This document shows positions 1-7,188 of a stretch of DNA of 64,000 nt, piece after piece. How positions within the stretch are numbered: the stretch's first letter is position 1; each line of letters begins with the position of its first letter. The notes under the pieces are model-generated. The model was not told the origin of the DNA. It did not search any database and worked only from the letters and a program-made list of their open reading frames with translations. The translations under genes were made by a program, and so were the position numbers. Source of the DNA: Marinobacter sp. SS21 (lineage in GTDB: Bacteria; Pseudomonadota; Gammaproteobacteria; Pseudomonadales; Oleiphilaceae); NCBI RefSeq assembly GCF_028369065.1, contig NZ_JAQNDA010000008.1, forward strand, positions 62,001 through 126,000, given 5' to 3'.

Positions 1-522
1 GCGTCCCGATCCTTTGACCAGGAAATTCGGCGACGATTTCTGTCCATGGTCCTGGTGGCTTCGGAAAACGGGCTTCAGGATTGGCGCGATCCGGAAATGC
101 GGGGGCGCGGACGGCTTGCGGAAATCATCCTGCTGGACCAGTTTAGCCGCAACATCTATCGGGGGACGGATCTGGCTTACGCCTCGGACCCATTCTGCCG
201 GACCTTGTGCCGGGAGGGGTTGGATCAAGGCGCGGATTTGACGTTGCCCGCGCTTTACCGGGCGTTCTTTTACATGCCGTTACAGCATTCTGAGCGTCTG
301 CCGGATCAGGATCGGGGCGTAGCGCTGTATGAACAGCTGGTGGCGTCCACGGAGGGCGCTCTCCGTGATCTGTTGGGCAGTTTCCTGGGCTCGGCCAGGG
401 CTCATCGCGACACGATTGTCCGTTTTGGTCGCTTCCCCCACCGGAACAAGGTGCTGCGGCGTGATAGCACGCCTGACGAAACGGTATACCTTGCCGGTGG
501 TGCGCGACGTTATGGCCAGTAG
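1..522 (+). CDS. DUF924 family protein (C-terminal part, 5' end outside window)
   Basis: The reading frame is open from the first base, so the start lies upstream of the window; about 173 residues are visible. The segment LAEIILLDQFSRNIYRG and the ending FGRFPHRNKVLRR are the hallmark motifs of the DUF924 family, helical proteins of about 180-200 residues related in fold to TPR proteins. The visible part therefore covers nearly the whole protein. Its biochemical role is not established. The gene ends 118 bp before a TetR regulator on the same strand. No frameshift is seen and codon use matches the neighbours. Family assignment is confident; no function is claimed. Confidence 0.85.
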   Translation, partial: ASRSFDQEIRRRFLSMVLVASENGLQDWRDPEMRGRGRLAEIILLDQFSRNIYRGTDLAYASDPFCRTLCREGLDQGADLTLPALYRAFFYMPLQHSERLPDQDRGVALYEQLVASTEGALRDLLGSFLGSARAHRDTIVRFGRFPHRNKVLRRDSTPDETVYLAGGARRYGQ

Positions 523-640
523 TAGAGTTGTATGGCGCAGTTCGGTGGAATTGGCTATCCGGTCAATGTTTCTGCGGGCCAATCGCGTCATACTGTCCTA
601 AAGTTGATTATGAACGAAGGCAGAGGCCGGGATAACTCCA

Positions 641-1390
641 ATGGTGCACGTAAACGAGTTGGACATGCACGATCAAGAATCGCTGGCGGACGCTGGTATC
701 GACCATCAGGCCGTCCAGTACAGTGGGCGGAAGGCGTTTCGCGCGAAAAGCGAGCAGCGGCGAGTTCAGATTCTTGAGGCAACATTGCGCATTGCCGCGA
801 AAGAGGGGATTCGTGGCATCAAGCACCGGTCGGTGGCGAAAGAAGCCGAGGTCCCGCTAGCCTCCACTACCTACTATTTCAAAGACATCAATGAGCTCAT
901 CAGTGATGCCTTTACGCTGTTTGCAGAGAAAGCCCAGGAAAACCTGGACCAGTTCTATGGAATGGTCAATGTGGTTCTGGACGGTACGCCGCCGGAAACC
1001 CTCAAGCGCGGTGGCGAGGGGCGGGCGCAATTGGCCAGGCGCCTGGCGGCAATCGTAACCGCTTACCTGGGCGAGCAAATTACCCATCGCAAAGACGAAG
1101 TCTTGGCGGAGCAGGTATTTCTGATGGAAGCGTTGCGAGATCCCGATTTGACGCATCTCGCCCGTCAGCACCGTACGGCCTGGGTCTCCGGGCTGGAATC
1201 CTTGTTGCAGCGACTGGATTCTCAATCTCCCAGGCGTGATGCTTCGTTGCTGGTCAGCGTGGTACTGGGGCTGGGGTACGACGGTTTGCTGTACCATGAG
1301 GAATACCAGGCCCAGTACCTGAGCGAAACCGTTGAACGAATGCTTGGGCTTGTGCTGGATCTGCCGGTTAACGAGCGAGGCGTCGAATAA
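641..1390 (+). CDS. TetR/AcrR family transcriptional regulator
   Basis: A 249-residue protein with an N-terminal TetR helix-turn-helix at about residues 38-85, including ILEATLRIAAKEGIRGIKHR and the typical YYFKDINELISDAF end of the recognition region. The remaining all-helical part would be the ligand-binding and dimerisation domain. Members bind operator DNA as dimers and are released by small molecules; the ligand here cannot be read from the sequence. The N-terminus carries about 35 residues before the usual TetR start. A second ATG at 665 is possible, and neither start has a strong ribosome site. It resembles BetI-type regulators in the HTH but is not clearly orthologous. It is followed by a tRNA-Gly promoter, so it is probably monocistronic. 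Confidence 0.85.
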   Translation: MVHVNELDMHDQESLADAGIDHQAVQYSGRKAFRAKSEQRRVQILEATLRIAAKEGIRGIKHRSVAKEAEVPLASTTYYFKDINELISDAFTLFAEKAQENLDQFYGMVNVVLDGTPPETLKRGGEGRAQLARRLAAIVTAYLGEQITHRKDEVLAEQVFLMEALRDPDLTHLARQHRTAWVSGLESLLQRLDSQSPRRDASLLVSVVLGLGYDGLLYHEEYQAQYLSETVERMLGLVLDLPVNERGVE

Positions 1391-1416
1391 AATTTCAGTT
1401 GTTTGCATCTTGGGTG

Positions 1417-1445
1417 TTGCAAGCTGAAAAATGGCTCCGTATAAT
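1417..1445 (+). promoter_or_regulatory. Sigma-70 promoter of tRNA-Gly
   Basis: TTGCAA at 1417-1422 and a perfect TATAAT at 1440-1445 are separated by 17 bp. The predicted transcription start lies about 45-50 bp before the tRNA-Gly gene. The position just after the TetR stop codon and before a tRNA supports the call. Confidence 0.75.
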
Positions 1446-1499
1446 CCGCATCCGTTGTCGCAAGGAGCCATTCAGTAGCCAGCCCGACGACGACAAAAA

Positions 1500-1575
1500 G
1501 CGGGAATAGCTCAGTTGGTAGAGCACAACCTTGCCAAGGTTGGGGTCGCGAGTTCGAATCTCGTTTCCCGCTCCA
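1500..1575 (+). tRNA. tRNA-Gly (anticodon GCC)
   Basis: A 76-nt cloverleaf with acceptor GCGGGAA pairing with TTCCCGC, a D-arm AGCTCAGTTGGTAGAGC, anticodon loop centred on GCC, the T-arm GTTCGAATC and encoded CCA. It reads GGC and GGU codons. An identical copy lies at 61868-61943. Confidence 0.97.
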
Positions 1576-1583
1576 GATTCCAG

Positions 1584-1616
1584 AAAAAACCCAGCCCTGA
1601 CGGCTGGGTTTTTTCG
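1584..1616 (+). terminator. Rho-independent terminator after tRNA-Gly
   Basis: An AAAAAACCCAGCC / GGCTGGGTTTTTT stem with a short loop, followed by a T tract, begins 8 bp after the tRNA. The A and T arms also make it usable from the opposite strand. Confidence 0.9.
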
Positions 1617-1807
1617 TTTTGGCGTGCAGTTTGTTTTTGTGGATCGGCCTTCCTCTCGGTCATGGGCAACTCGGTTATACTCGGTGCCCTCACGGTCGAA
1701 ATGCGTTCCGCTGATCGGTTTCCCGTTGCTTGGTTTTGTGAGAATGCTGATTGACGCCAGTCAGAGTGGGGGCAATGACGTGCTCCATAACCCGAAAGGA
1801 GTCTCCT

Positions 1808-2605
1808 ATGCGTGTTCGCTCGTTGTATATTTACCCAGTGAAATCATTGCGTGGCATTGCGGTTCAGGAAATGGCGCTTGATGGCTTTGGGCCGGCTGAT
1901 GATCGTCGCTGGATGATTGTTGATCGGGAAAATCAGTTCGTCACTCAACGCACGCATCCCCAGCTCGCCAACGTCGGCACCGAGCTTATTGACGGTCAGG
2001 TTTGGATCGACGTGCCGGGGCAGGCGCGCTACCCGCTGTCTGCGGGTCCAACCGAGCGGTCGGTTCGAGTGTGGCGGGACTGGGTCAAGGGGCGACTGGC
2101 GGAGCCCGGGCCGGCGGCGGCAGTGAGCGCTTTTTGCGGGCAATCCGTCGAGCTCGTTTACATGCCGGAGTCCACATTCCGCCGGGTCGATAGTGGTTGG
2201 GTCATGGATAGGCGGAGGGTGGGGTTTGCCGATGGGTTCCCGTTCCTGATTGTGAATCAAGCCTCTCTGGACGATCTGAATGGGCGACTGCAGGTGGCGG
2301 TGGACGAGCGTCGTTTTCGTCCAAACATTGTCATCGACGGGCCGGAGCCCTGGGCAGAAGACGTGTGGCGAAGCCTGGACATTGGCAAGAGGTCGTTCTC
2401 GCTGCCAAAACCGTGTTCCCGCTGCGTCATGACCACGGTCGATCCGGATCGAGGTGTCAAAGCGCCGGATAGCGAGCCATTGAGGACCCTCGGGCGGTTT
2501 CGCCGAACTGCCGATGGTGTGATGTTCGGGGTAAATGCCCTGCACGATGGCAAGCCGGGCGTTATACGTGTGGGCGATGCCGTAGAGATTCTTGAACAGG
2601 AGTAA
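1808..2605 (+). CDS. MOSC domain-containing protein
   Basis: A 265-residue protein. Residues 1-110 match the MOSC N-terminal beta-barrel (MRVRSLYIYPVKSLRG, DDRRWMIVD, QRTHPQLA). The rest is a MOSC domain with FLIVNQASLDDLN, FRPNIVIDG and the conserved cysteine motif PCSRCVMTTVDP that in the family contacts the molybdenum cofactor. MOSC proteins of this type (YcbX, mARC) reduce N-hydroxylated compounds. This one lacks the C-terminal 2Fe-2S ferredoxin domain of E. coli YcbX, so it would need a separate electron donor. The start at 1808 is chosen because AAAGGAG lies just upstream and the family N-terminus begins there. Only 6 bp separate it from uup, suggesting co-transcription. Confidence 0.88.
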   Translation: MRVRSLYIYPVKSLRGIAVQEMALDGFGPADDRRWMIVDRENQFVTQRTHPQLANVGTELIDGQVWIDVPGQARYPLSAGPTERSVRVWRDWVKGRLAEPGPAAAVSAFCGQSVELVYMPESTFRRVDSGWVMDRRRVGFADGFPFLIVNQASLDDLNGRLQVAVDERRFRPNIVIDGPEPWAEDVWRSLDIGKRSFSLPKPCSRCVMTTVDPDRGVKAPDSEPLRTLGRFRRTADGVMFGVNALHDGKPGVIRVGDAVEILEQE

Positions 2606-2611
2606 GACTGC

Positions 2612-4525
2612 ATGCCGTTATTGGCGTTGGACGAAATATCACTGGCCTACGGAGTTCATCCGCTTCTGGACCACGCATCGTTGGCGGTCGAAGCCGGTGA
2701 GCGGGTGTGTCTTTTGGGACGCAATGGCGAGGGGAAGTCCACGCTGCTTAGGATTATCAGCCAGGAAGTCGTGCCCGACAGCGGGACGGTGAAGTTGGAC
2801 AGCGGCACCAGTTTGGCCGTGCTGCCACAAAACCTGCCGACCGATGACAACCGAACTGCCTACGAGGTGGTATCCAGCGCCTTTGCGGAAGCTGGCGAGC
2901 TATTGGCAGAGTTTCATGCTCTGTCCCAGAAGGCGGATGAAAACAGCCTGGAACGACTCACCAAAGTCCAGGAGCGGCTGGAAGCCCTTGACGGCTGGCG
3001 GCTGGAGCAGCGGGTGAGCGCCATTCTGAAGCAGTATCGGGTCGACCCCGACAAGCGACTCGATGAGCTTTCTGGTGGCTGGCAGCGGCGGGTATTATTG
3101 GCCAAGGCGTTGGTCACCGACCCCGACGTGTTGCTGCTGGATGAGCCGACCAACCATTTGGATGTGCCGGCTATCGCCTGGCTGGAAGAGGCCCTGTCCC
3201 AGTTTCGCGGTGCCATTTTGTTTGTGAGCCATGACCGCGCTTTTATCCGGCGCATGGCGACCCGGATAGTCGAGCTGGATCGTGGCAAGCTGATCAGTTT
3301 TTCCGCCACCTATGATCGCTATCTGGAGCTTAAAGAGAAGGCCCTGGAAGAAGAGGAGCGCCAGAATGCGCTGTTCGATAAACGGCTAAAGCAGGAAGAG
3401 GCGTGGATACGGCAGGGCATCAAGGCGCGGCGGACCCGGAATATGGGGCGGGTTCGGTCGCTCAAGGCCATGCGCGAGGAGCGCAAACAGCGTCGGGAGC
3501 GCGGAGGAACTGCCAGTTTTGCTGTCGAAGACGCCGCCCGCTCTGGTCGTCTGGTGGTTGAGGCTAAGGCCGCAGGCTTCCGTTATGGTCAGGGCGCGTC
3601 AGTGATCCAAAACATGGACCTGACGGTCTTGCGTGGTGACAAGATTGGTTTGATCGGTGAGAACGGTACCGGAAAGACAACACTGGTCCGACTTCTGCTG
3701 GGCGAACTGGAGCCGACAGAAGGTGGCATCCGTCTGGGAACCAATCGGGAAGTAGCGTACTTCGACCAGCTACGAGGCGAACTCGACCTGTCTCAAACCG
3801 CGCTCGACAATCTTGCCGAGGGGCGGGAGTACATCGAGATCAATGGCCAACAGAAGCATGTCCTCGGCTATCTGCAGGAATTCCTGTTCAGTCCGGAACG
3901 GGCCCGCTCCCCGGTCAGTGTCTTTTCCGGCGGCGAGCGCGCCCGATTGATGCTGGCCAAACTGTTCAGCAAGCCTGCCAATATCCTGGTGCTCGACGAG
4001 CCAACCAATGATCTGGATGTTGAAACCCTGGAGTTGTTGGAATCCCAGTTGGTAGCCTTCAACGGCACTGTGTTGATTATCAGTCACGACCGGGAATTCC
4101 TCGACAACGTGGTAGCCGATACGATCGTTTTGGATGGCAGTGGCGAAGTGCACGAATATGTTGGCGGATATAGCGATTGGCGGCGTCAGGGTGGTCGCTT
4201 CCCTTCGGAGTTGGCGTCCAGCAAGCCCCCCCAGGCGGAGTCTGTGCCACAGGCAGGCAAGGCTGTCAAAACGGCTCCGGTCAATAAAGCGAAGCCGACA
4301 AAGCTCAGTTACAAGTTGAAACTTGAGTTGGAGCAATTACCCGGCAAGATAGAAGCCTTGGAGCGCGAGGTGGCATCGCTGCAGACGTTGATTTCCGAGC
4401 CGGAGTTTTACAATCGGCCGCAACCGGAAGTAAGTGAGCAGTTGGAACGGCTGGCTGAGTCTGAGGCTGAGTTGGAAGCTTCCATGGAGCGTTGGATGGA
4501 ACTGGAAGAGCAGGGCAACCCATGA
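2612..4525 (+). CDS. uup: ABC-F family ATPase Uup
   Basis: A 637-residue soluble protein with two ABC ATPase domains and no membrane segments. Domain 1 has Walker A GRNGEGKST, signature LSGGWQRRV and Walker B LLLDEPTNHLD. Domain 2 has GENGTGKTT, FSGGERARLML and LVLDEPTNDLD. Between them lies the ABC-F linker rich in charged helices, and residues about 560-637 form the C-terminal coiled coil typical of Uup, which binds DNA in E. coli. ABC-F proteins act on ribosomes; Uup is also linked to precise transposon excision and replication-fork processing. The 3' end overlaps the next gene by ATGA, implying translational coupling. Length and motif order fit Uup rather than EttA or YheS. Confidence 0.93.
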   Translation: MPLLALDEISLAYGVHPLLDHASLAVEAGERVCLLGRNGEGKSTLLRIISQEVVPDSGTVKLDSGTSLAVLPQNLPTDDNRTAYEVVSSAFAEAGELLAEFHALSQKADENSLERLTKVQERLEALDGWRLEQRVSAILKQYRVDPDKRLDELSGGWQRRVLLAKALVTDPDVLLLDEPTNHLDVPAIAWLEEALSQFRGAILFVSHDRAFIRRMATRIVELDRGKLISFSATYDRYLELKEKALEEEERQNALFDKRLKQEEAWIRQGIKARRTRNMGRVRSLKAMREERKQRRERGGTASFAVEDAARSGRLVVEAKAAGFRYGQGASVIQNMDLTVLRGDKIGLIGENGTGKTTLVRLLLGELEPTEGGIRLGTNREVAYFDQLRGELDLSQTALDNLAEGREYIEINGQQKHVLGYLQEFLFSPERARSPVSVFSGGERARLMLAKLFSKPANILVLDEPTNDLDVETLELLESQLVAFNGTVLIISHDREFLDNVVADTIVLDGSGEVHEYVGGYSDWRRQGGRFPSELASSKPPQAESVPQAGKAVKTAPVNKAKPTKLSYKLKLELEQLPGKIEALEREVASLQTLISEPEFYNRPQPEVSEQLERLAESEAELEASMERWMELEEQGNP

Positions 4526-5184
4526 ACGTTGGTTATCATTTCACGCTGCAAGACGGGCGCAAGATCGATTTCAAAGTCGCCGATCAACCGGTTGACGTTC
4601 GCGAGCCTCTGCCGGCGTGGACCCGGCTGGAGCACTGCCAATGTTCCAACTGCCCATTAAAAAGCAAAGATTCGCCTCATTGTCCGGCGGCAGTCGCCAT
4701 GTTGCCGGTGGTGGATGCCTTTCAGGCCGAGGATGCCTATCAGCCAGTGGAGGTGCGTGTCGATGACGATCATCGCAGTTACCTCAAGCAGACCACGCTG
4801 GAGGAGGCGTTACGGTCGCTGTTGGGGTTGAAAATGGCCACCAGCGGCTGCCCTGTGTTGTCGGAACTGAAGTCCATGGCGGTGCACCACTTACCCTTTG
4901 CCTCCAGCGATGAGTTCATCATGCGCAGTGTGTCCCACTACCTGCTACAGCAGTACTTTGCCAAACGGCATGAACAGGAACCGGATTGGGATCTGCAAGG
5001 GCTGGTGGCACGTAACCAACGGCTGCAGTTGGTGAATCAGGCGCTTTGGCAAAGAATACACGCAGTGTGCCAGGGTGATAGCAACCTTAAGGCCTTGCTA
5101 AACTTCTTTTCCATGGCCTCCAGCGTCAGTGTGTCGTTGGAAAGTCAGCTGAGGAAATTGGAGGCAAGGATAACCCAGTCGTGA
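4522..5184 (+). CDS. Conserved hypothetical protein, Cys-rich N-terminal segment
   Basis: A 220-residue protein starting MNVGYHFTLQDGRKIDFKV, a beta-rich start resembling small proteins annotated DUF6901 (recalled, not searched). It is followed by a cysteine/histidine cluster HCQCSNCPLKSKDSPHCP at about residues 33-50 that could bind a metal. The C-terminal two thirds is predicted helical (LARNQRLQLVNQALWQRIH; coiled-coil-like end). No signal peptide or membrane segment is seen. The ATG overlaps the uup stop codon, so translation is probably coupled and the function may relate to Uup. I do not recognise an enzymatic motif and assign no function. Confidence 0.75.
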   Translation: MNVGYHFTLQDGRKIDFKVADQPVDVREPLPAWTRLEHCQCSNCPLKSKDSPHCPAAVAMLPVVDAFQAEDAYQPVEVRVDDDHRSYLKQTTLEEALRSLLGLKMATSGCPVLSELKSMAVHHLPFASSDEFIMRSVSHYLLQQYFAKRHEQEPDWDLQGLVARNQRLQLVNQALWQRIHAVCQGDSNLKALLNFFSMASSVSVSLESQLRKLEARITQS

Positions 5185-5248
5185 GGAGAAGGGCTTGCGC
5201 CCTGGCTCCCGGCAGGTGGCCAGGGAGTGCTCGGTAGGCGGACCGGAC

Positions 5249-5680
5249 TCAGGTGATGCGAACCGCGAGCACGTCGCACTTGGCGCCATGCAGCACGCCA
5301 TTGGCCGTCGATCCGAGCAGCAGTTGAATGCCTCGGCGTCCATGGCTCCCGACCACGATCAGGTCGACCTTCCGTTCCTCCGCGAGGCGGTGAATCTCGG
5401 ATTCCGGGCGGCCAACGGTAACAATCTGGTTTTCTTCACTGACACCGTGGCGCTTGCCATAGTTATCCAGCTGCTCTTTAGCGGCGGCATCGAGCTGGTC
5501 CTGCAATTCGGTCAGATCCATGGGGATATCGCCGCCATAGGCATAGCCCACAGGCTCAACCACGTGGCAGAGCATCAATTCGGCGTTATGTGCCTTGCAT
5601 ACCTCAATTGCCCGGTTCAACACCTGTGGTGCTTCTTCGGTCAGGTCGATGGCCGTTAAAACTTTCGTGTAGGTCGACAT
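5249..5680 (-). CDS. Universal stress protein, UspA family
   Basis: A 143-residue single-domain Usp protein. It begins MSTYTKVLTAIDLT, the family first strand, and ends with GSHGRRGIQLLLGSTANGVL, matching the G-2x-G-9x-G(S/T) nucleotide-binding motif of ATP-binding Usp proteins, then CDVLAVRI. These cytoplasmic proteins accumulate under starvation and stress. The start at 5680 is preceded by AGGAG at a good distance; an upstream in-frame extension lacks family similarity. The gene converges with the uup-linked gene and is separated from the next minus-strand gene by about 200 bp, so it probably has its own promoter. Confidence 0.93.
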   Translation of the reverse strand: MSTYTKVLTAIDLTEEAPQVLNRAIEVCKAHNAELMLCHVVEPVGYAYGGDIPMDLTELQDQLDAAAKEQLDNYGKRHGVSEENQIVTVGRPESEIHRLAEERKVDLIVVGSHGRRGIQLLLGSTANGVLHGAKCDVLAVRIT

Positions 5681-5850
5681 ATCGAGCTCCTGTGACGGAG
5701 AGTGACTGACAACGCGTTTGATTTCGGGGCGCCGATTCGAAGTTATTCGGAGGCCCCTTAATACTTTAGGACAGAACCGGATATCTATCACTGGCCGATA
5801 TCAAGAATGGGAAGGAGGTTTGGCTGGCTGGAATCGCTTAATCAGACCCG

Positions 5851-5884
5851 GGAAAAGGAAAGCGCCCGACCCAAAGGTCAGGCG
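5851..5884 (-). terminator. Rho-independent terminator overlapping the 3' end of the 5878-6702 gene
   Basis: On the minus strand CGCCTGACC pairs with GGTCGGGCG (one mismatch) across a short loop, followed by TTTCCTTTTCC. The hairpin includes the stop codon of the upstream gene, a compact arrangement. Confidence 0.65.
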
Positions 5885-6702
5885 TTTTGCTGCAGCAGGG
5901 AGATGGTGTCGTCAAGCGCTTCCAGAATGCCCTTGGAATAGCGGTCGATCACGAACGACACGTTGTTCTCGTTGTAGTTGATGTAGGAGTTGCGGATGAA
6001 CTGCCACTTGGCGTTGATGTCATCCAGCATCGCCTTCAGTGGGCCGGATTTGGGGCCGCTGGACACTTCGATGAGTAACGATTCAAACTGTCTTGCCTTG
6101 ACGTCAAGGGGTTCTTCGGTAGCGCTGCCCTGGAAGGTCTGGGATACCGACATGTTGGAGCGTACCGAGTATTTGGCCATCATCTGAGCCAGGGTCACCG
6201 CGGCCGAGCGGGCGGCCTCCACCCGTTTGTTGGTGGAGATCTGGTTACTTTCCAGTGATACCGCGTACAGTTCGGTGGCGAGGTCGTTGAGCGCTGCTGC
6301 CTGCTCAGCCATTTCGCCCACCAGCCGAAGGTCCGGATACCCGTTTTTGCGGACATCGTTGATGTTCTGGCGCATCAGCTCCTTGAATTTGTCGAAGTTC
6401 TCGTTGAGCCGTTCAATGTCGGCGACCGTGAGCACTTCTGCCGTGCTTTCCGAGACCGTGTTCATGGCACTATTGGCATCGTTGATGGTGGCAACGATCT
6501 CATTCAGGGCATCGGTGTTGCCGTCTACCGAGAAGCGGTAGTAAGCGTCCAGGGCGATAAAGTTGCTGACTCGGAAGTTGTGCAGGTTGCCAAGGAAGCT
6601 GGAGGCTTCGTCGGCTTTGGTGGCAAAAGAGGCGATGACAAGCAGGAAAAAGGCCGCAACAAGCGATCGCGCTCCAATACGAGCGTCTTTCATCGGATGC
6701 AA
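5878..6702 (-). CDS. Hypothetical exported all-helical protein
   Basis: A 274-residue protein with a clear N-terminal signal peptide: basic MHPMKDARIGAR, a hydrophobic core SLVAAFFLLVIASFA, and a likely cleavage after ATKADEA. The mature part is strongly helical with heptad-like stretches such as VADIERLNENFDKFKELMRQ and AEQAAALNDLATELYAVSLE, reminiscent of the helical sensor domains of PilJ-like chemoreceptors, but without a membrane anchor or signalling domain. It is probably periplasmic. The start at 6702 is preferred because CGGAG lies five bases upstream; ATG at 6693 would be too distant. No neighbour suggests a function and I do not recognise the family. Confidence 0.75.
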   Translation of the reverse strand: MHPMKDARIGARSLVAAFFLLVIASFATKADEASSFLGNLHNFRVSNFIALDAYYRFSVDGNTDALNEIVATINDANSAMNTVSESTAEVLTVADIERLNENFDKFKELMRQNINDVRKNGYPDLRLVGEMAEQAAALNDLATELYAVSLESNQISTNKRVEAARSAAVTLAQMMAKYSVRSNMSVSQTFQGSATEEPLDVKARQFESLLIEVSSGPKSGPLKAMLDDINAKWQFIRNSYINYNENNVSFVIDRYSKGILEALDDTISLLQQNA

Positions 6703-7188
6703 TCTCCGTTTTTTTATCGTGTTTTGTTATTGTGGTCCAACCTGAGCCAGGGCGAATTGTTCTTGGAAGGCCTGCGCCTTTGGTCGTTGGACTAAGGTCT
6801 GAAACTGAAGGTAAAGTAACTTCGCTGGCCAATCAAGCGGTTTTCAGGGCTGGGGCCAGATTAAATGTAACAGATTATTGCGGATACAAACGCCAGCTTG
6901 GGTGGCTTGTTAGCTTGCTATACTAGGCGCCTGAAATTTAACGATTCAGAGCCCCAACTCAAATCCTCAGCCTTGATTCAAGCGCATTTAATTCCACCGT
7001 TCGGCTAGAAACAAATTGACAAACGGACGGTTTTTTTTCATCGTGTCCCCTCACGATTCAAACGACTGTATGAATTTTTTGGATCGGGGGTTCGGGCAGT
7101 GACTGAAATTCGCTGCACACACAGTGGGGTGACGCACGTCAATTCACCTCACTGGAAGCAGTTCTAAAAACAGACTGGAGATCAGTTG
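6703..7188. other. 486-bp intergenic region before fadB
   Basis: No coding sequence with family similarity is visible here. It holds a possible -10 box TATACT at 6919-6924, a TTGACA at 7016-7021 that could be a -35 box for fadBA (the matching -10 is weak), an A/T-rich stretch with eight T at 7031-7038, and the palindrome at 7057-7074 listed separately. The length suggests a regulated promoter region for fadBA and a divergent promoter for the exported protein gene. Confidence 0.6.
7057..7074. promoter_or_regulatory. PsrA/FadR-like operator palindrome upstream of fadBA
   Basis: TTCAAACGACTGTATGAA is an inverted repeat of the form TTCAnAC-N4-GTnTGAA. It matches the PsrA operator reported in pseudomonads (C/GAAAC-N4-GTTTG/C) with one mismatch (CAAAC-GACT-GTATG). 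It lies about 35 bp downstream of TTGACA (7016-7021), that is near or just after the expected transcription start, where a repressor would block fadBA. A weaker related sequence CAAAC-N5-GTTTT is at 7020-7034. PsrA itself is not in the window. Confidence 0.55.
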
